From: Verrucomicrobia bacterium UBA3841
Lineage (GTDB): Bacteria; Verrucomicrobiota; Kiritimatiellia; RFP12; UBA1067
Direction of reading: 5' to 3'
Length of the DNA: 64,000 nucleotides
Assembly (NCBI GenBank): GCA_002392765.1
Contig: DGHT01000036.1
Span: forward strand, 19,559-83,558
Both the position numbers and the translations under genes were made by a program. This document shows, one piece after another, positions 8,411 through 16,389 of the stretch. Under the pieces are notes generated by a model that had not been told where the DNA came from, searched no databases, and saw only the letters and a program-made list of their open reading frames with translations. Each line of letters begins with the position of its first letter. Position 1 is the stretch's first letter.

Positions 8411-8465
8411 TGCAAGTTTCCTGTTGTAGATTGCAATTGCTTCAAGACCGCAGCTTTGATATAAT
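8411..8465 (+). promoter_or_regulatory. Promoter with GCAATTGC palindrome, shared with the 48.4-kb promoter
   Basis: TTGCTT (8437-8442), 17 bp, TATAAT (8460-8465). The palindrome GCAATTGC (8433-8440) overlaps the -35 box, and TGCAAGTT lies upstream at 8411-8418. The 11-mer ATTGCAATTGC recurs at 48409-48419 at exactly the same distance from its -10 box, and TGCAAGTT also recurs there. This looks like an operator used by two operons. Confidence 0.7.
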
Positions 8466-8491
8466 CACTGCAGAAGAGGAGATATTCTATC

Positions 8492-9889
8492 ATGAATGCA
8501 AAGGCATGGAGGCTCTACGGAGCAAAAGACGCGCGGCTGGAGGATGTTGAACTCGAGAGCGCTGGCGAGGATGGCGTCGTTGTGGAGATCGTGACTAACA
8601 CGATCTGCCTGAGCGACTACAAGGGGATTTCCCTCGGAACCGGACACAAGCGCGTACCGAAGGATATAGCGACGAACCCGATTATGTTCGGACACGAGAT
8701 CTCGGGAATCGTGCGCGAGGTCGGCGCGAAGTGGGCGTCGCAATTCAAGCCGGGACAGCGCGTCTGCATACAGCCGGCGTTCAACATCCCCGGACACGAA
8801 CTCGAGACGATGGGCTATTCGTGGCATTCAGTCGGCGGCGAGACGACGCACGTCTACCTGCCGTCGATAATCATGGAGATGGGCTGCCTCCTTCCGTACG
8901 ACGGCGACGCGTACTTCAAGTGTTCGCTCGCCGAGCCGATAAGCTGCATCGTTTCCGCTTTCCGGTCGAACTACCACCATCCTTTCGGCTCGCACGTCCA
9001 CGAGATGGGAATCGAAAACGGCGGCACGATGCTCCTGATGGCCGGATGCGGCGCGATGGGGCTTGGCTGCATAGACATCGCGTGCCACTCGCCCGAAAAG
9101 CGTCCGCGCCGTCTCGTAGTCACCGATATCGACGATATGCGGCTCGAGCGCGCGGCGAGGATGTTTTTGAGGGAAGAGGGAAGGGGGAAGAGGGAAGAGG
9201 AAAGAGGCGCGATCGTCGCTTCCGGGAAGGTGAACAATGTAGACGTTTATTTCGTGAATACGAAGAGCGTGGAAAATCCCGTCGCCTACCTCAAGTCGCT
9301 CAACAGCGACGATCCTGTGGATGCCGCGAATCCGACTTCGACTGGCGGCGGATACGACGACATCTTCCTCTTTGCGGCCGTTCCCGCGCTCATCACGCAG
9401 TGCTCGGACCTGCTGGCGTTCGGCGGATGTCTCAACTTCTTCGCGGGGCCGACGGACCAGAAGCTCTCCGCGCCGTTCAACTTCTACAACATCCACTACA
9501 TGAACCACCACATCGTCGCCAACTCCGGCGGCGACGTGAAGGACATGTCCGACTCGGTCGACTGGATCGGCAAAGGATACCTCCATCCCGAGGTGATGAT
9601 AACCCATGTCGGCGGACTTTCCTCCGCCGCGCAGGCAACGCTGGATCTGCCCAACATCCCGGGCGGCAAGCGTCTCGTGTACACGCATGTAGACATGCCT
9701 ATGGTCGCAATCTCCGACTTCGCGGAAAAGGGCAAGTCCGATCCTTTCTACGCCGAACTCGACCGCATCTGCACCGCGAACAGCGGGCTCTGGTGCAAGG
9801 AGGCGGAGGACTTCCTTCTTGCAAACGCGCCGAAGATTTCCATCGGCGCACCGAAGGAAAAGATCGTGGAGCGGCGGATCGTGCTGTAA
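8492..9889 (+). CDS. Zinc-type sugar(-phosphate) dehydrogenase, SorE-like
   Basis: A 465-residue medium-chain dehydrogenase. The N-terminal catalytic half has CLSDYKG (about 38-44) and MFGHEISGIVREVG (about 69-82), where Cys and His-Glu are the usual zinc ligands. The Rossmann part has GCGAMGLGCID (about 187-197). The long C-terminal region with FAGPTDQ and MNHHIVANSGGD resembles L-sorbose-1-phosphate reductase-type enzymes rather than plain alcohol dehydrogenases. GAGGAG lies 10 bp before the ATG. Residues about 227-239 (REEGRGKREEERG) come from a GAGGGAA repeat run and look like an insert in the Rossmann domain. A PfkB kinase follows after 11 bp. Confidence 0.7.
   Translation: MNAKAWRLYGAKDARLEDVELESAGEDGVVVEIVTNTICLSDYKGISLGTGHKRVPKDIATNPIMFGHEISGIVREVGAKWASQFKPGQRVCIQPAFNIPGHELETMGYSWHSVGGETTHVYLPSIIMEMGCLLPYDGDAYFKCSLAEPISCIVSAFRSNYHHPFGSHVHEMGIENGGTMLLMAGCGAMGLGCIDIACHSPEKRPRRLVVTDIDDMRLERAARMFLREEGRGKREEERGAIVASGKVNNVDVYFVNTKSVENPVAYLKSLNSDDPVDAANPTSTGGGYDDIFLFAAVPALITQCSDLLAFGGCLNFFAGPTDQKLSAPFNFYNIHYMNHHIVANSGGDVKDMSDSVDWIGKGYLHPEVMITHVGGLSSAAQATLDLPNIPGGKRLVYTHVDMPMVAISDFAEKGKSDPFYAELDRICTANSGLWCKEAEDFLLANAPKISIGAPKEKIVERRIVL
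9170..9206 (+). repeat. Tandem GAGGGAA run inside a coding gene
   Basis: About five imperfect copies of the 7-mer GAGGGAA lie within the dehydrogenase gene and encode an Arg/Glu/Gly-rich stretch. Related runs occur at 10849-10922, 35908-35937 and 48311-48371. Confidence 0.7.
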
Positions 9890-9900
9890 TCGAGGCGGTC

Positions 9901-11019
9901 ATGGAAAACACGGACACCAGATTCTTCTGCCTTTGCATGAGCCCTGCGATCGATGCGACGGTGAGGCTGCCGCATGCGCCGAGGGGCGAAGGCGAAATCT
10001 TCAAGGATGTCGCCGAGGATGAGAACGTGGGCGGAAAGGCCGTCAACGTCGCTCGCTGGCTGGCGATAAGAGGCGCGGAGGTCGCCTGCGGCGGACTTCT
10101 CGGCGAGGACAACGACAGGCCTTTCGTCAAGGAACTTGCAAAGTACGCCATCGAGGACAGATTCGTGCGCGTTCCCGGAGCGACTCGCAGAAACGAGATG
10201 ATCGTGTGGCCGGGAGGATCGGTGAAGCTCAACCGCGCGGCTTTTCCCGGATTGGGGAACGGGACGGCCGGGACAGGCGGGACAGATGTGACGGCCAGGG
10301 CGATTGACGCTTTGGCAGACGATGTTTTGTCGCGGTTGTCCGGTTCGTCTAAGATGTCCCGCGCTGACGCCGTAGCGGTCCTTTCCGGTTCGCTGCCGCC
10401 CGCCGTCCCGAAAGATTTCTACGCGAAGGCCGTCGCGCTGTTGAAGTCGCTCGGCTTGACCGTGGTTCTCGACGCGAGCGGCGAGGCCATGAAACTCGCG
10501 CTAGACGCCGGGCCCGACCTCATAAAGCCAAATGCGGAAGAATGCGAAGCGCTCGTCGGATTCGTTCCGGATACGCCGGAAGGGTTTGCCAGGGCAACGG
10601 CGCTCCTCCGCGAAAAGGCGGCTCACGTCGTCATTTCAGACGGCGGATCCGGTGCGTGGTTCGACGGCGAATTCGTCGCCGCGCCGAAGGTCGACGTGAC
10701 CGATACGACGGCTGCGGGCGATACTCTTCTTGCGGAATTGTGCTGGAGAATGTTTGGGGGTGGAACAGGAAAACTGGGGGAACATATCCCCCGAGCGAAG
10801 GTTGTCCGCAACGCGGATGCCCTAGCAGGGGTGGCGTCTCGCCCGTTTGAAGAGGGAAGAGAGAAACTGGGGGAACGGGCGTCTCGCCCGTTTGATGAGG
10901 GAAGAGGAATGAGGGAAGAGGGGAAATGGGCGGTTGCCGCCGGCTCCGCCGCCTGCACCATGCCCGGCGGAGCTCCACCGCCAGTCGAACTTGTCGAACG
11001 TCTTGCGGGCGAAAGATGA
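9901..11019 (+). CDS. PfkB-family sugar (phosphate) kinase with repeat-derived insert
   Basis: A 372-residue ribokinase-fold kinase close to the 1-phosphofructokinase/tagatose-6-phosphate kinase group. GGKAVNVAR (44-52) is the substrate-side motif, LSGSLPPAVP lies at 161-170, and TTAAGDTLLAEL (269-280) holds the catalytic Asp274. The canonical anion-hole GAGD is AAGD here. Residues about 287-342 are not kinase sequence: they translate a repeat cassette also found at 34.4 kb, and kinase sequence resumes with AVAAGSAACTMPGG. The enzyme probably makes a bisphosphate from the product of the dehydrogenase upstream. Whether it stays active with a roughly 55-residue insert is uncertain. It overlaps the next gene by ATGA. 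Confidence 0.75.
   Translation: MENTDTRFFCLCMSPAIDATVRLPHAPRGEGEIFKDVAEDENVGGKAVNVARWLAIRGAEVACGGLLGEDNDRPFVKELAKYAIEDRFVRVPGATRRNEMIVWPGGSVKLNRAAFPGLGNGTAGTGGTDVTARAIDALADDVLSRLSGSSKMSRADAVAVLSGSLPPAVPKDFYAKAVALLKSLGLTVVLDASGEAMKLALDAGPDLIKPNAEECEALVGFVPDTPEGFARATALLREKAAHVVISDGGSGAWFDGEFVAAPKVDVTDTTAAGDTLLAELCWRMFGGGTGKLGEHIPRAKVVRNADALAGVASRPFEEGREKLGERASRPFDEGRGMREEGKWAVAAGSAACTMPGGAPPPVELVERLAGER
10759..10926 (-). repeat. Composite repeat cassette inside the PfkB gene
   Basis: Inverted relative to the copies at 34434-34590. It contains the 19-bp hairpin AACGGGCG-NNN-CGCCCGTT (10874-10892), a segment around CCTAGCAGGGGTGGCGTC, the GTTGTCCGCAACGCGGATGC segment and GGGGGAACATATCCCCC, plus GAGGGAA runs. 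It stays in frame and adds about 56 codons. Confidence 0.8.
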
Positions 11020-11990
11020 AAATGGAAAACACTTCCAGACGGGATTTCATCCGCAACGGTTTTGCAATGGTCGGGGCCGGGATGTCCGTTATCGCTGCGG
11101 CGGACTCCGCCGCGGCATCGGGCGCACATGAAGCCGCCGGAGATCCGGCTCAAGGGCTGGACGTCACGGCCGATTCCGAGACTCGTTCCGCGTCCGCCCG
11201 CAAGCTTAAGGTCCGCTTCCTCGGCACCGGCGCGATCGACTGGGAGCGCGGGCCGAACGAATTCGGGGAAACGCGCCGTTTCGCGAGCGTGCTGGTGAAC
11301 GGGAAAGCGCTTATCGACCTGACAGGACGCACTCGCGAGATGCTGCCGGAGGGATGCCGTCCGGAAGCAGTGTTCTACACCCACTCGCATCGCGACCACT
11401 TCGACGCAGAAGCCGCTCTTTCTCTCGGCGTCAAGCGCGTCTACTGCCACAAGTCGTGGGCCAAGACGGCTGTCGAGAAATTCGAGCAGGCGGCGAACGG
11501 ACGTCCCGTTCCCGAAGTCAACGGCATCGTATTCGGCGCGCCGGTCCCCGTATGCGGCACCATGTTCACCGCGCTTCCCGCAAACCATTCCACGAAGCGC
11601 AAGGGAGAACATTGCGCCATCTATCTTATCGACAAAGGGCCGGCGCGCCTGCTTTACGCGACTGACACTTGCGGCATTCCGCGCGACGCGCTGAAACACG
11701 CCGGACTGGAGCGGAACGCAGGCCGTCCGCTCACGGCGATAATCATGGAAGCGACTGCGGGAATCGGACAGGAGGACAATCCGCGCTTCTTCTTTTCGCA
11801 TTCGTCCGTCGATCTCGTGGCGAGAACCGTCCGCGCCCTCGCAGCGACAGGACGCTACCGTCCGCCGGCTTCGCGTCCCGTCTATATCACGCATCTTATC
11901 CGGTCCCAGTACGCTTCGATGGCCGAGTTGGAGAATACCCTCCCCGCGCCGCTCAAAGCCGCATACGACGGTCTGGAAGTGGAGTTTTGA
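11016..11990 (+). CDS. MBL-fold metallo-hydrolase, Tat-exported
   Basis: A 324-residue metallo-beta-lactamase-fold protein. A twin-arginine signal, TSRRDFIRNG (residues 6-15), is followed by an Ala-rich hydrophobic stretch. The metal motif THSHRDHFD (122-130) is the HxHxDH signature, with further ligands expected at LPANHSTKR and YATDTCG. It ends with MAELENTLPAPLKAAYDGLE and so on; this last stretch of about 65 bp recurs at 34.3 kb. The start overlaps the PfkB stop (ATGA). The substrate is unknown: this fold includes phosphodiesterases and lactonases such as UlaG, and a sugar lactonase would fit the neighbours. Confidence 0.75.
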   Translation: MKMENTSRRDFIRNGFAMVGAGMSVIAAADSAAASGAHEAAGDPAQGLDVTADSETRSASARKLKVRFLGTGAIDWERGPNEFGETRRFASVLVNGKALIDLTGRTREMLPEGCRPEAVFYTHSHRDHFDAEAALSLGVKRVYCHKSWAKTAVEKFEQAANGRPVPEVNGIVFGAPVPVCGTMFTALPANHSTKRKGEHCAIYLIDKGPARLLYATDTCGIPRDALKHAGLERNAGRPLTAIIMEATAGIGQEDNPRFFFSHSSVDLVARTVRALAATGRYRPPASRPVYITHLIRSQYASMAELENTLPAPLKAAYDGLEVEF

Positions 11991-12003
11991 GCCTCCGCCC
12001 GGC

Positions 12004-12180
12004 GGCGATATCAAGGAGATGCGGCATCCTGCCGCGTCCCTTTGCAAAACCTGCTTGTTTGTCTCACGCAAAGTACGCAAAGTTCGCAAAGCAACCATAG
12101 AAAAGAAACTTTGCGCGCTTCGCGAACTTGGCGTGAAATATATTCGGAGGGCAAATACCTCCAATGACAACAATCCCACA
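12004..12180 (+). repeat. 177-bp repeat element, copy A1
   Basis: About 98% identical to 34591-34767 and the same length. It begins GGCGATATCAAGGAGATGCG and ends near CAATCCCACA. Inside is a hairpin (12064-12136) whose left arm is three 9-mers CGCAAAGTN and whose right arm is the diverged complement, with 23 of 28 arm positions pairing. It follows the MBL gene directly. No protein-coding content is seen. Confidence 0.9.
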
Positions 12181-12218
12181 ATTCCTCAGTTCCATCTTCC
12201 CTCAATTAAAGTCGAAAA

Positions 12219-12264
12219 AGTGTCATAGGACACTATGCTTTCACCGTCCTTCTTTTGCTATAAT
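12219..12264 (+). promoter_or_regulatory. Palindromic operator and -10 box of the regulator gene
   Basis: AGTGTC-ATAG-GACACT (12219-12234) is a perfect 16-bp palindrome. It ends 24 bp before TATAAT (12259-12264); no good -35 box is visible. A second palindrome, CTGTCC-TTTA-GGACAG, sits at the same distance from a -10 box at 39.8 kb. Likely an operator, possibly autoregulatory. Confidence 0.5.
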
Positions 12265-12286
12265 ATTGGTGAAAGCAGGGTCGAGT

Positions 12287-13384
12287 ATGTCGGAAAACAA
12301 AGCAACTGCAATCGCAATCGCCATCAAGAAGAAAATCGAAGACGGCAAATACGGCGCGGGCAAACCGCTGCCGAGCGTCCGGGCTTTGATGCGCATGCAC
12401 TGCATAGCGCGTTCCACGGCAAACCGGGTTCTGCAGGAACTCGCCCGAATGGGTGTCGCGCGCCTGCGCAGAGGCGCGGGAACGTTCGTGAACAAACATG
12501 CCGCATCCCGGAAGATCGGACTGATCGTCCCCGGCGTCGCGGTCACTGATTTTTTCAAGCCCGTCGTCAGCGAGATCAACAACCTTGCGCGCGATGCTGG
12601 ATACGACCTCCTTTTCCGCGAGGTGTGGAGCGAGAACCGCGAGGAGCGCATTGCGCAGGTGCGCGAGTTCGCCGCGGAGTTCGTAAAGGGCAATTTCGCG
12701 GGCGTGATCTACGAGCCGCTTGCGGGGCCGATAGGCGACGAGATCAACCCGCGCATCCTGTCGGTGTTCGACAAGAAGAACATACCGGTCGTCCTCCTCG
12801 ACTGCGACATCGTGCCGTTCCCAGAACGAAGCCACTACGACGTCGTCGGCGTAAACGACCTCGAAGCCGGAGCGCGGATTGCGAAGCACCTCTTGGACAT
12901 CGGCGCGAAGCGCATACACTTCCTCATCTGCTCGCTTTGTCCGACGACTTTCTCGAACAGGCTCGCGGGAGCGGAGTCGCAGCTGAAGCTCGCGGGCGTG
13001 AAGATTCCGAATGGCGGGAACGTGCTCTACGCCGAGGCGGACGACCTCAAGGCGCTGAAGCGCTACCTCAGGAAGCAGACGCGGCGACCGGACGCGTTCA
13101 TCTGCAGCAACGACGCCATCGCGGCGGTCTTCAAGCAGACTCTGGAGAAGGCAGGCCTTCGCGTTCCGGAGGACGTGATGCTCACCGGCTTTGCCGACCT
13201 TTCCGTCGCATCGCTCATGACTCCGCCATTGACAACGATCCGCCAGAACCGCGAGCAGATGGCGCAGGCCGCGTTCCGGCGGCTGATGGATCGAATCGAA
13301 AATCCGTCTCTTCCTCCGTGCGACATCTTCCTCCCCGCGCCGCTTATCGCTCGCGGATCGACAACAAAAGGCTGTTCAAAATGA
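12287..13384 (+). CDS. GntR-type wHTH / LacI-type sensor transcriptional regulator
   Basis: A 365-residue hybrid repressor. The N-terminal winged helix (about 1-65, KPLPSVRALMRMHCIARSTANRVLQEL) is GntR-like, including the LPSVR motif. A periplasmic-binding-protein-like sugar sensor of the LacI/GalR class follows (about 73-355, with ICSNDAIAAVFKQTLEKAG and LMTPPLTTIRQN). This architecture is that of AraR-type sugar-responsive repressors. The ATG is 22 bp past the -10 box. The stop overlaps the start of a GH29 fucosidase (ATGA), so it most likely controls that gene and perhaps the large operon beyond. Confidence 0.88.
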   Translation: MSENKATAIAIAIKKKIEDGKYGAGKPLPSVRALMRMHCIARSTANRVLQELARMGVARLRRGAGTFVNKHAASRKIGLIVPGVAVTDFFKPVVSEINNLARDAGYDLLFREVWSENREERIAQVREFAAEFVKGNFAGVIYEPLAGPIGDEINPRILSVFDKKNIPVVLLDCDIVPFPERSHYDVVGVNDLEAGARIAKHLLDIGAKRIHFLICSLCPTTFSNRLAGAESQLKLAGVKIPNGGNVLYAEADDLKALKRYLRKQTRRPDAFICSNDAIAAVFKQTLEKAGLRVPEDVMLTGFADLSVASLMTPPLTTIRQNREQMAQAAFRRLMDRIENPSLPPCDIFLPAPLIARGSTTKGCSK

Positions 13385-14910
13385 ATGACTTGATGGGAAA
13401 ATCTTGTTTTTGGCATCACGCAAAGTCCGCAAAGTTCGCAAAGTTTCTTTCAGGACTTCGCGGACTTGGCGAACATTGCGTGAGAATTAAACTCGCCTTC
13501 GCATTGCTGTGCGTATTTTCGTCCGTTATTGCCACAGCGACACCGCGTAGGCTTTTCGCCGAGACTCCAGCGCAGAAGGCCGAGCGTCTTTCCTGGTGGA
13601 CGCACGACCGCTTCGGCATGTTCATACATTTTGGACTCTATTCGCTTCCGGCGCGCGGCGAATGGGTGAAGATGACCGAGCGCAAGGATATGAAGGAGGA
13701 GAAGTATCAGGAGTACTTCGACAATTTCAACCCCGACCTCTTCGATGCGAAGGAGTGGGCGAAGACGGCGAAGGCGTCCGGAATGAAATACGCCGTCCTT
13801 ACGGCGAAACACCACGAGGGCTTTTGCCTCTGGGACTCGAAGTTCACGGACTACAAAATAACCAACACCGCGTTCAGGCGCGACATCGTAAAGGAGTTCT
13901 GCGAGGCGTTCCGCGCCGAGGGCATTCGCGTGGGGCTATACTACTCGCTCATCGACTGGCACCACCCCGATTTCACGATCGACGCCCGCCATCCGCGCAT
14001 GCCGCCGGGGTGCCGTCCCGCCGACCCGTCTGGAACCGTCGGCGGAGAGGAGACTTGGAAGCGCATCAACGCCGGAAAGGACATGAACCGCTACCGCCAG
14101 TATATGAAGGATCAGGTCGGCGAACTTCTCACAAACTACGGGCGCATTGACATCGTCTGGTTTGACTTTACCTATCCTAACGACGGCGGGCACGGCAAGA
14201 GCGCGGCGGACTGGGATTCGGAAGGCCTTCTCAAATACGCGCGCAGCCTCCAGCCGTGGATTATCGTAGACAACCGCCTTGGGCTTACCGACACGGCGGA
14301 CGGCTGGGATTTCGTGACGCCCGAGCAGTTCAAGGTCGAGAAATGGCCGACCGTGAACGGTGAGCGCGTACCCTGGGAGACGTGCCAGACGCTGTCGGGC
14401 AGCTGGGGATATGCCCGCGACGAAATGACGTGGAAGACGACGGAGAATGTCCTTGCCACATTGATCCATTCCGTCTCGAAGGGCGGCAACATGATCCTGA
14501 ACATCGGCCCCACGGGGCGCGGACGCTTCGACTTCCGCGCCGTGAGTCACTTGAAGGACATCGCGGACTGGATGGATCTAAACTCGCGCTCGATCTACGG
14601 CTGCACGGAAGCGCCGGAGAAATTCACGCCGCCGGAGAATACGGTTCTTACGTACAATCCCGAGACACGCCGGCTCTACATCCATCTCCTGGCCTATCCC
14701 GGCGGACGCCTCGCCTGTCCGTTCGCCGCCGACGTCGCCTACGCGCAGTTCCTCCACGACGCATCCGAAATCACGCTCGAACGTCACGGTACGGCTGCGG
14801 AGCAGACGCAGGAATTCTACAAGAGCGGCAACGAAGGAGTTTCCTACTTCCTCCTCCCCGCCGTCAAGCCCGACGTCCTCATACCCGTAATCGAGGTGAT
14901 GCTAAAATGA
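13381..14910 (+). CDS. Alpha-L-fucosidase, GH29, with repeat-derived N-terminus
   Basis: A 509-residue GH29 enzyme if started at the ATG that overlaps the regulator stop. Core motifs: WWTHDRFGMFIHFGLYS (72-88), TAKHHEGF (141-148), and IDIVWFDFTYP (256-266), whose Asp262 is the expected nucleophile. KGGNMILNIGPTGRG lies near the end of the barrel. Residues about 12-34 translate a palindromic repeat (13416-13483) inserted ahead of the true signal peptide (about 36-60). A GTG at 13480, inside the repeat's right arm, would restore a normal start, MRIKLAFALLCVF, giving 476 residues. Secreted enzyme that removes terminal L-fucose from glycans; the catalytic domain looks intact. Confidence 0.88.
   Translation: MNDLMGKSCFWHHAKSAKFAKFLSGLRGLGEHCVRIKLAFALLCVFSSVIATATPRRLFAETPAQKAERLSWWTHDRFGMFIHFGLYSLPARGEWVKMTERKDMKEEKYQEYFDNFNPDLFDAKEWAKTAKASGMKYAVLTAKHHEGFCLWDSKFTDYKITNTAFRRDIVKEFCEAFRAEGIRVGLYYSLIDWHHPDFTIDARHPRMPPGCRPADPSGTVGGEETWKRINAGKDMNRYRQYMKDQVGELLTNYGRIDIVWFDFTYPNDGGHGKSAADWDSEGLLKYARSLQPWIIVDNRLGLTDTADGWDFVTPEQFKVEKWPTVNGERVPWETCQTLSGSWGYARDEMTWKTTENVLATLIHSVSKGGNMILNIGPTGRGRFDFRAVSHLKDIADWMDLNSRSIYGCTEAPEKFTPPENTVLTYNPETRRLYIHLLAYPGGRLACPFAADVAYAQFLHDASEITLERHGTAAEQTQEFYKSGNEGVSYFLLPAVKPDVLIPVIEVMLK
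13416..13483 (+). repeat. Palindromic CGCAAAGTN element inside the fucosidase gene
   Basis: The left arm starts TCACGCAAAGTCCGCAAAG and the right arm ends GAACATTGCGTGA, the complement of the left with a few mismatches. Same family as the hairpins at 12064-12136, 34651-34723 and 26999-27072. Confidence 0.85.
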
Positions 14911-14936
14911 GCCAGACGCGAGAGTCTTTTTCCAGC

Positions 14937-14961
14937 CGTGTAGAACGTGTAGATCGTGTAG
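14937..14961 (+). repeat. Left 25-bp inverted repeat flanking the ATPase gene
   Basis: Made of the 9-mer CGTGTAGAN repeated 2.8 times. It is a perfect reverse complement of 16390-16414, on the other side of the minus-strand ATPase gene. Confidence 0.9.
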
Positions 14962-14977
14962 AGCCTTTCTACATGTT

Positions 14978-15052
14978 GCTTTCGCTTCTGGGAGTTTCGG
15001 AGTTTGGGAGATTCAAAAGACTCCTATACTCCAAAACTCCCAGCAACGAAAG
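14978..15052. repeat. Hairpin of inverted 8-mers
   Basis: The left arm (14978-15010) carries tandem GGAGTTTN units; the right arm (15021-15052) carries tandem ACTCCNAN units and pairs with the left at about 27 of 32 positions. It lies just beyond the 3' end of the convergent ATPase gene and might end transcription, although there is no U tract. Confidence 0.75.
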
Positions 15053-15074
15053 TGAGAAAATGATGTGCGGTGTT

Positions 15075-16184
15075 CTACAGCCGCTTGAGCCACAGGCCGA
15101 AGAATCTGTCGTAGACGACGTATCCCGCGTCCGACCGGTAAAGAAGGTCGCGTTCCGTCAACTTGGCTGCTGCGGATCGGACTGTGGAAGCGGCCGGGAG
15201 CTTGTTGCGCCTGATAAAATCTCCGCCGGATATGGACTTTGCAACACCCTGTCTGCCGACCGCCTTCAGGATGGATTGTTCGGCGGGAGTCTGGCTTCGC
15301 AGAAGGTCGAAGTAGAACGATTCCGATTCCGCAACGAGTTCATCCACGGTATCATCGACCTGTTGGACGGAATCGAGTCCGCTACCGTGCGTCCAGACGC
15401 GGTTGAGGATGCTTTGGATGTACCACGTTATTCCCTCGAAGCGTTCGTAGAGATGGCGAAACGCCCCTTCCGAGAAGGTGCGTCCTTCGCGGCGGAAGAA
15501 CCCCTCGGCGAATTGCCCGTACTTTCCGGCGTCGATGGTGCCGAGAGCCATGAGCTGCGTGCTTTGGTAGAAAGGACCCTTGGGCGAGACGAACATGGCG
15601 TCCATCATGTGTTTCCTGGAGCCTGCGAATATGAAATGCGCGTTCGGAACGAATTGGATGTAGCTTCTGAGAAGCGCCTCCGCCCCCTTTTCCGGAAACT
15701 CGCGAACCTGCTGGAACTCGTCGATGGCAATCACGACCTTGCGCTTGCGCGACGCGATGTAGTCGAAAGTGTCCTTAAGCGTGGCCTTGGCCTGCGACGG
15801 CGCGAGGTCGAAGGAAAAGGAGAAGGATCCGTCGTTGTTCGGCGTAAGCGTCGGACGGCAGCTCTTGAAGAACGAAAGAATCTTTCTCCCGACGCGCTCC
15901 GCCGGGGAGTCGAGCCTGTCGAGGACTGTGGCGGCGAACGTCTGCACGAACGAAGTGAGGTCTTCGATAGCGAAGATGTCGAGATAGACCGTCGCATGGG
16001 TCTTCTCGAGTGTCCGGAAGGCGTTGTGGACGAGACCGGTCTTGCCGTAGCGGCGCGGCGCGACGAGCGTCACGTCCCTTCCGTTGGAGATCGCGGAGAC
16101 GAGCTTTTGCGTCTCTGCGGCGCGGTCGCAGAAGTACTCAGGCCCCGCGTAGCCGCGTATCAGAAAAGGGTTGTCGAGTTTCAT
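15075..16184 (-). CDS. AAA+ ATP-binding protein (archaeal ATPase-like family)
   Basis: A 369-residue STAND/AAA-type ATPase. The Walker A loop APRRYGKTG lies near residues 41-49, the Walker B KVVIAIDEFQQV near 140-151, and a sensor-like HFIFAGSRKHMMD follows. The C-terminal 90 residues look like a winged-helix domain (RQGVAKSISGGDFIRRNKLP). This family is common in multiple copies in Bacteroidota and archaea and its role is generally unknown. It is the only minus-strand protein gene here and is enclosed by a perfect 25-bp inverted repeat, suggesting it arrived as a cassette. The start MKLDNPF was chosen over an upstream ATG because conservation begins there; a TATAAT sits 7 bp ahead of it. Confidence 0.8.
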   Translation of the reverse strand: MKLDNPFLIRGYAGPEYFCDRAAETQKLVSAISNGRDVTLVAPRRYGKTGLVHNAFRTLEKTHATVYLDIFAIEDLTSFVQTFAATVLDRLDSPAERVGRKILSFFKSCRPTLTPNNDGSFSFSFDLAPSQAKATLKDTFDYIASRKRKVVIAIDEFQQVREFPEKGAEALLRSYIQFVPNAHFIFAGSRKHMMDAMFVSPKGPFYQSTQLMALGTIDAGKYGQFAEGFFRREGRTFSEGAFRHLYERFEGITWYIQSILNRVWTHGSGLDSVQQVDDTVDELVAESESFYFDLLRSQTPAEQSILKAVGRQGVAKSISGGDFIRRNKLPAASTVRSAAAKLTERDLLYRSDAGYVVYDRFFGLWLKRL

Positions 16185-16191
16185 GCGCAAT

Positions 16192-16197
16192 ATTATA
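16192..16197 (-). promoter_or_regulatory. -10 box of the ATPase gene
   Basis: TATAAT on the minus strand, 7 bp before the ATG, again implying a nearly leaderless transcript. No clear -35 box. The region upstream (16217-16305) holds short repeats such as CGACGAAATTTTCG and TTTCGNGTA units. Confidence 0.45.
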
Positions 16198-16389
16198 TCA
16201 AAAATTCGCACGTTGCGACGAAATTTTCGCGACGAAATTTTCGTCGCAGAAAAGTGGTGCGTTCAAAATCGTCTCATCTTTCGTGTATTTCGCGTATTTC
16301 GTGGTTCCATGAACCGCCTACAATTGCCGCGAAAATGCAAGTAGAAGTGCCGCGAAAGTTAAAGTAAGGAGTGCGGCATGATGACGCAA

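Noticed and set aside
8357..8491. Riboswitch upstream of the dehydrogenase
   Set aside because: Only a short leader (about 20 nt) remains after the predicted transcription start; the conserved sequence there is explained by the promoter and operator.
12064..12136. CRISPR-like short direct repeats
   Set aside because: Units are 9 bp, contiguous and arranged as an inverted pair; there are no unique spacers and no cas genes in the window.
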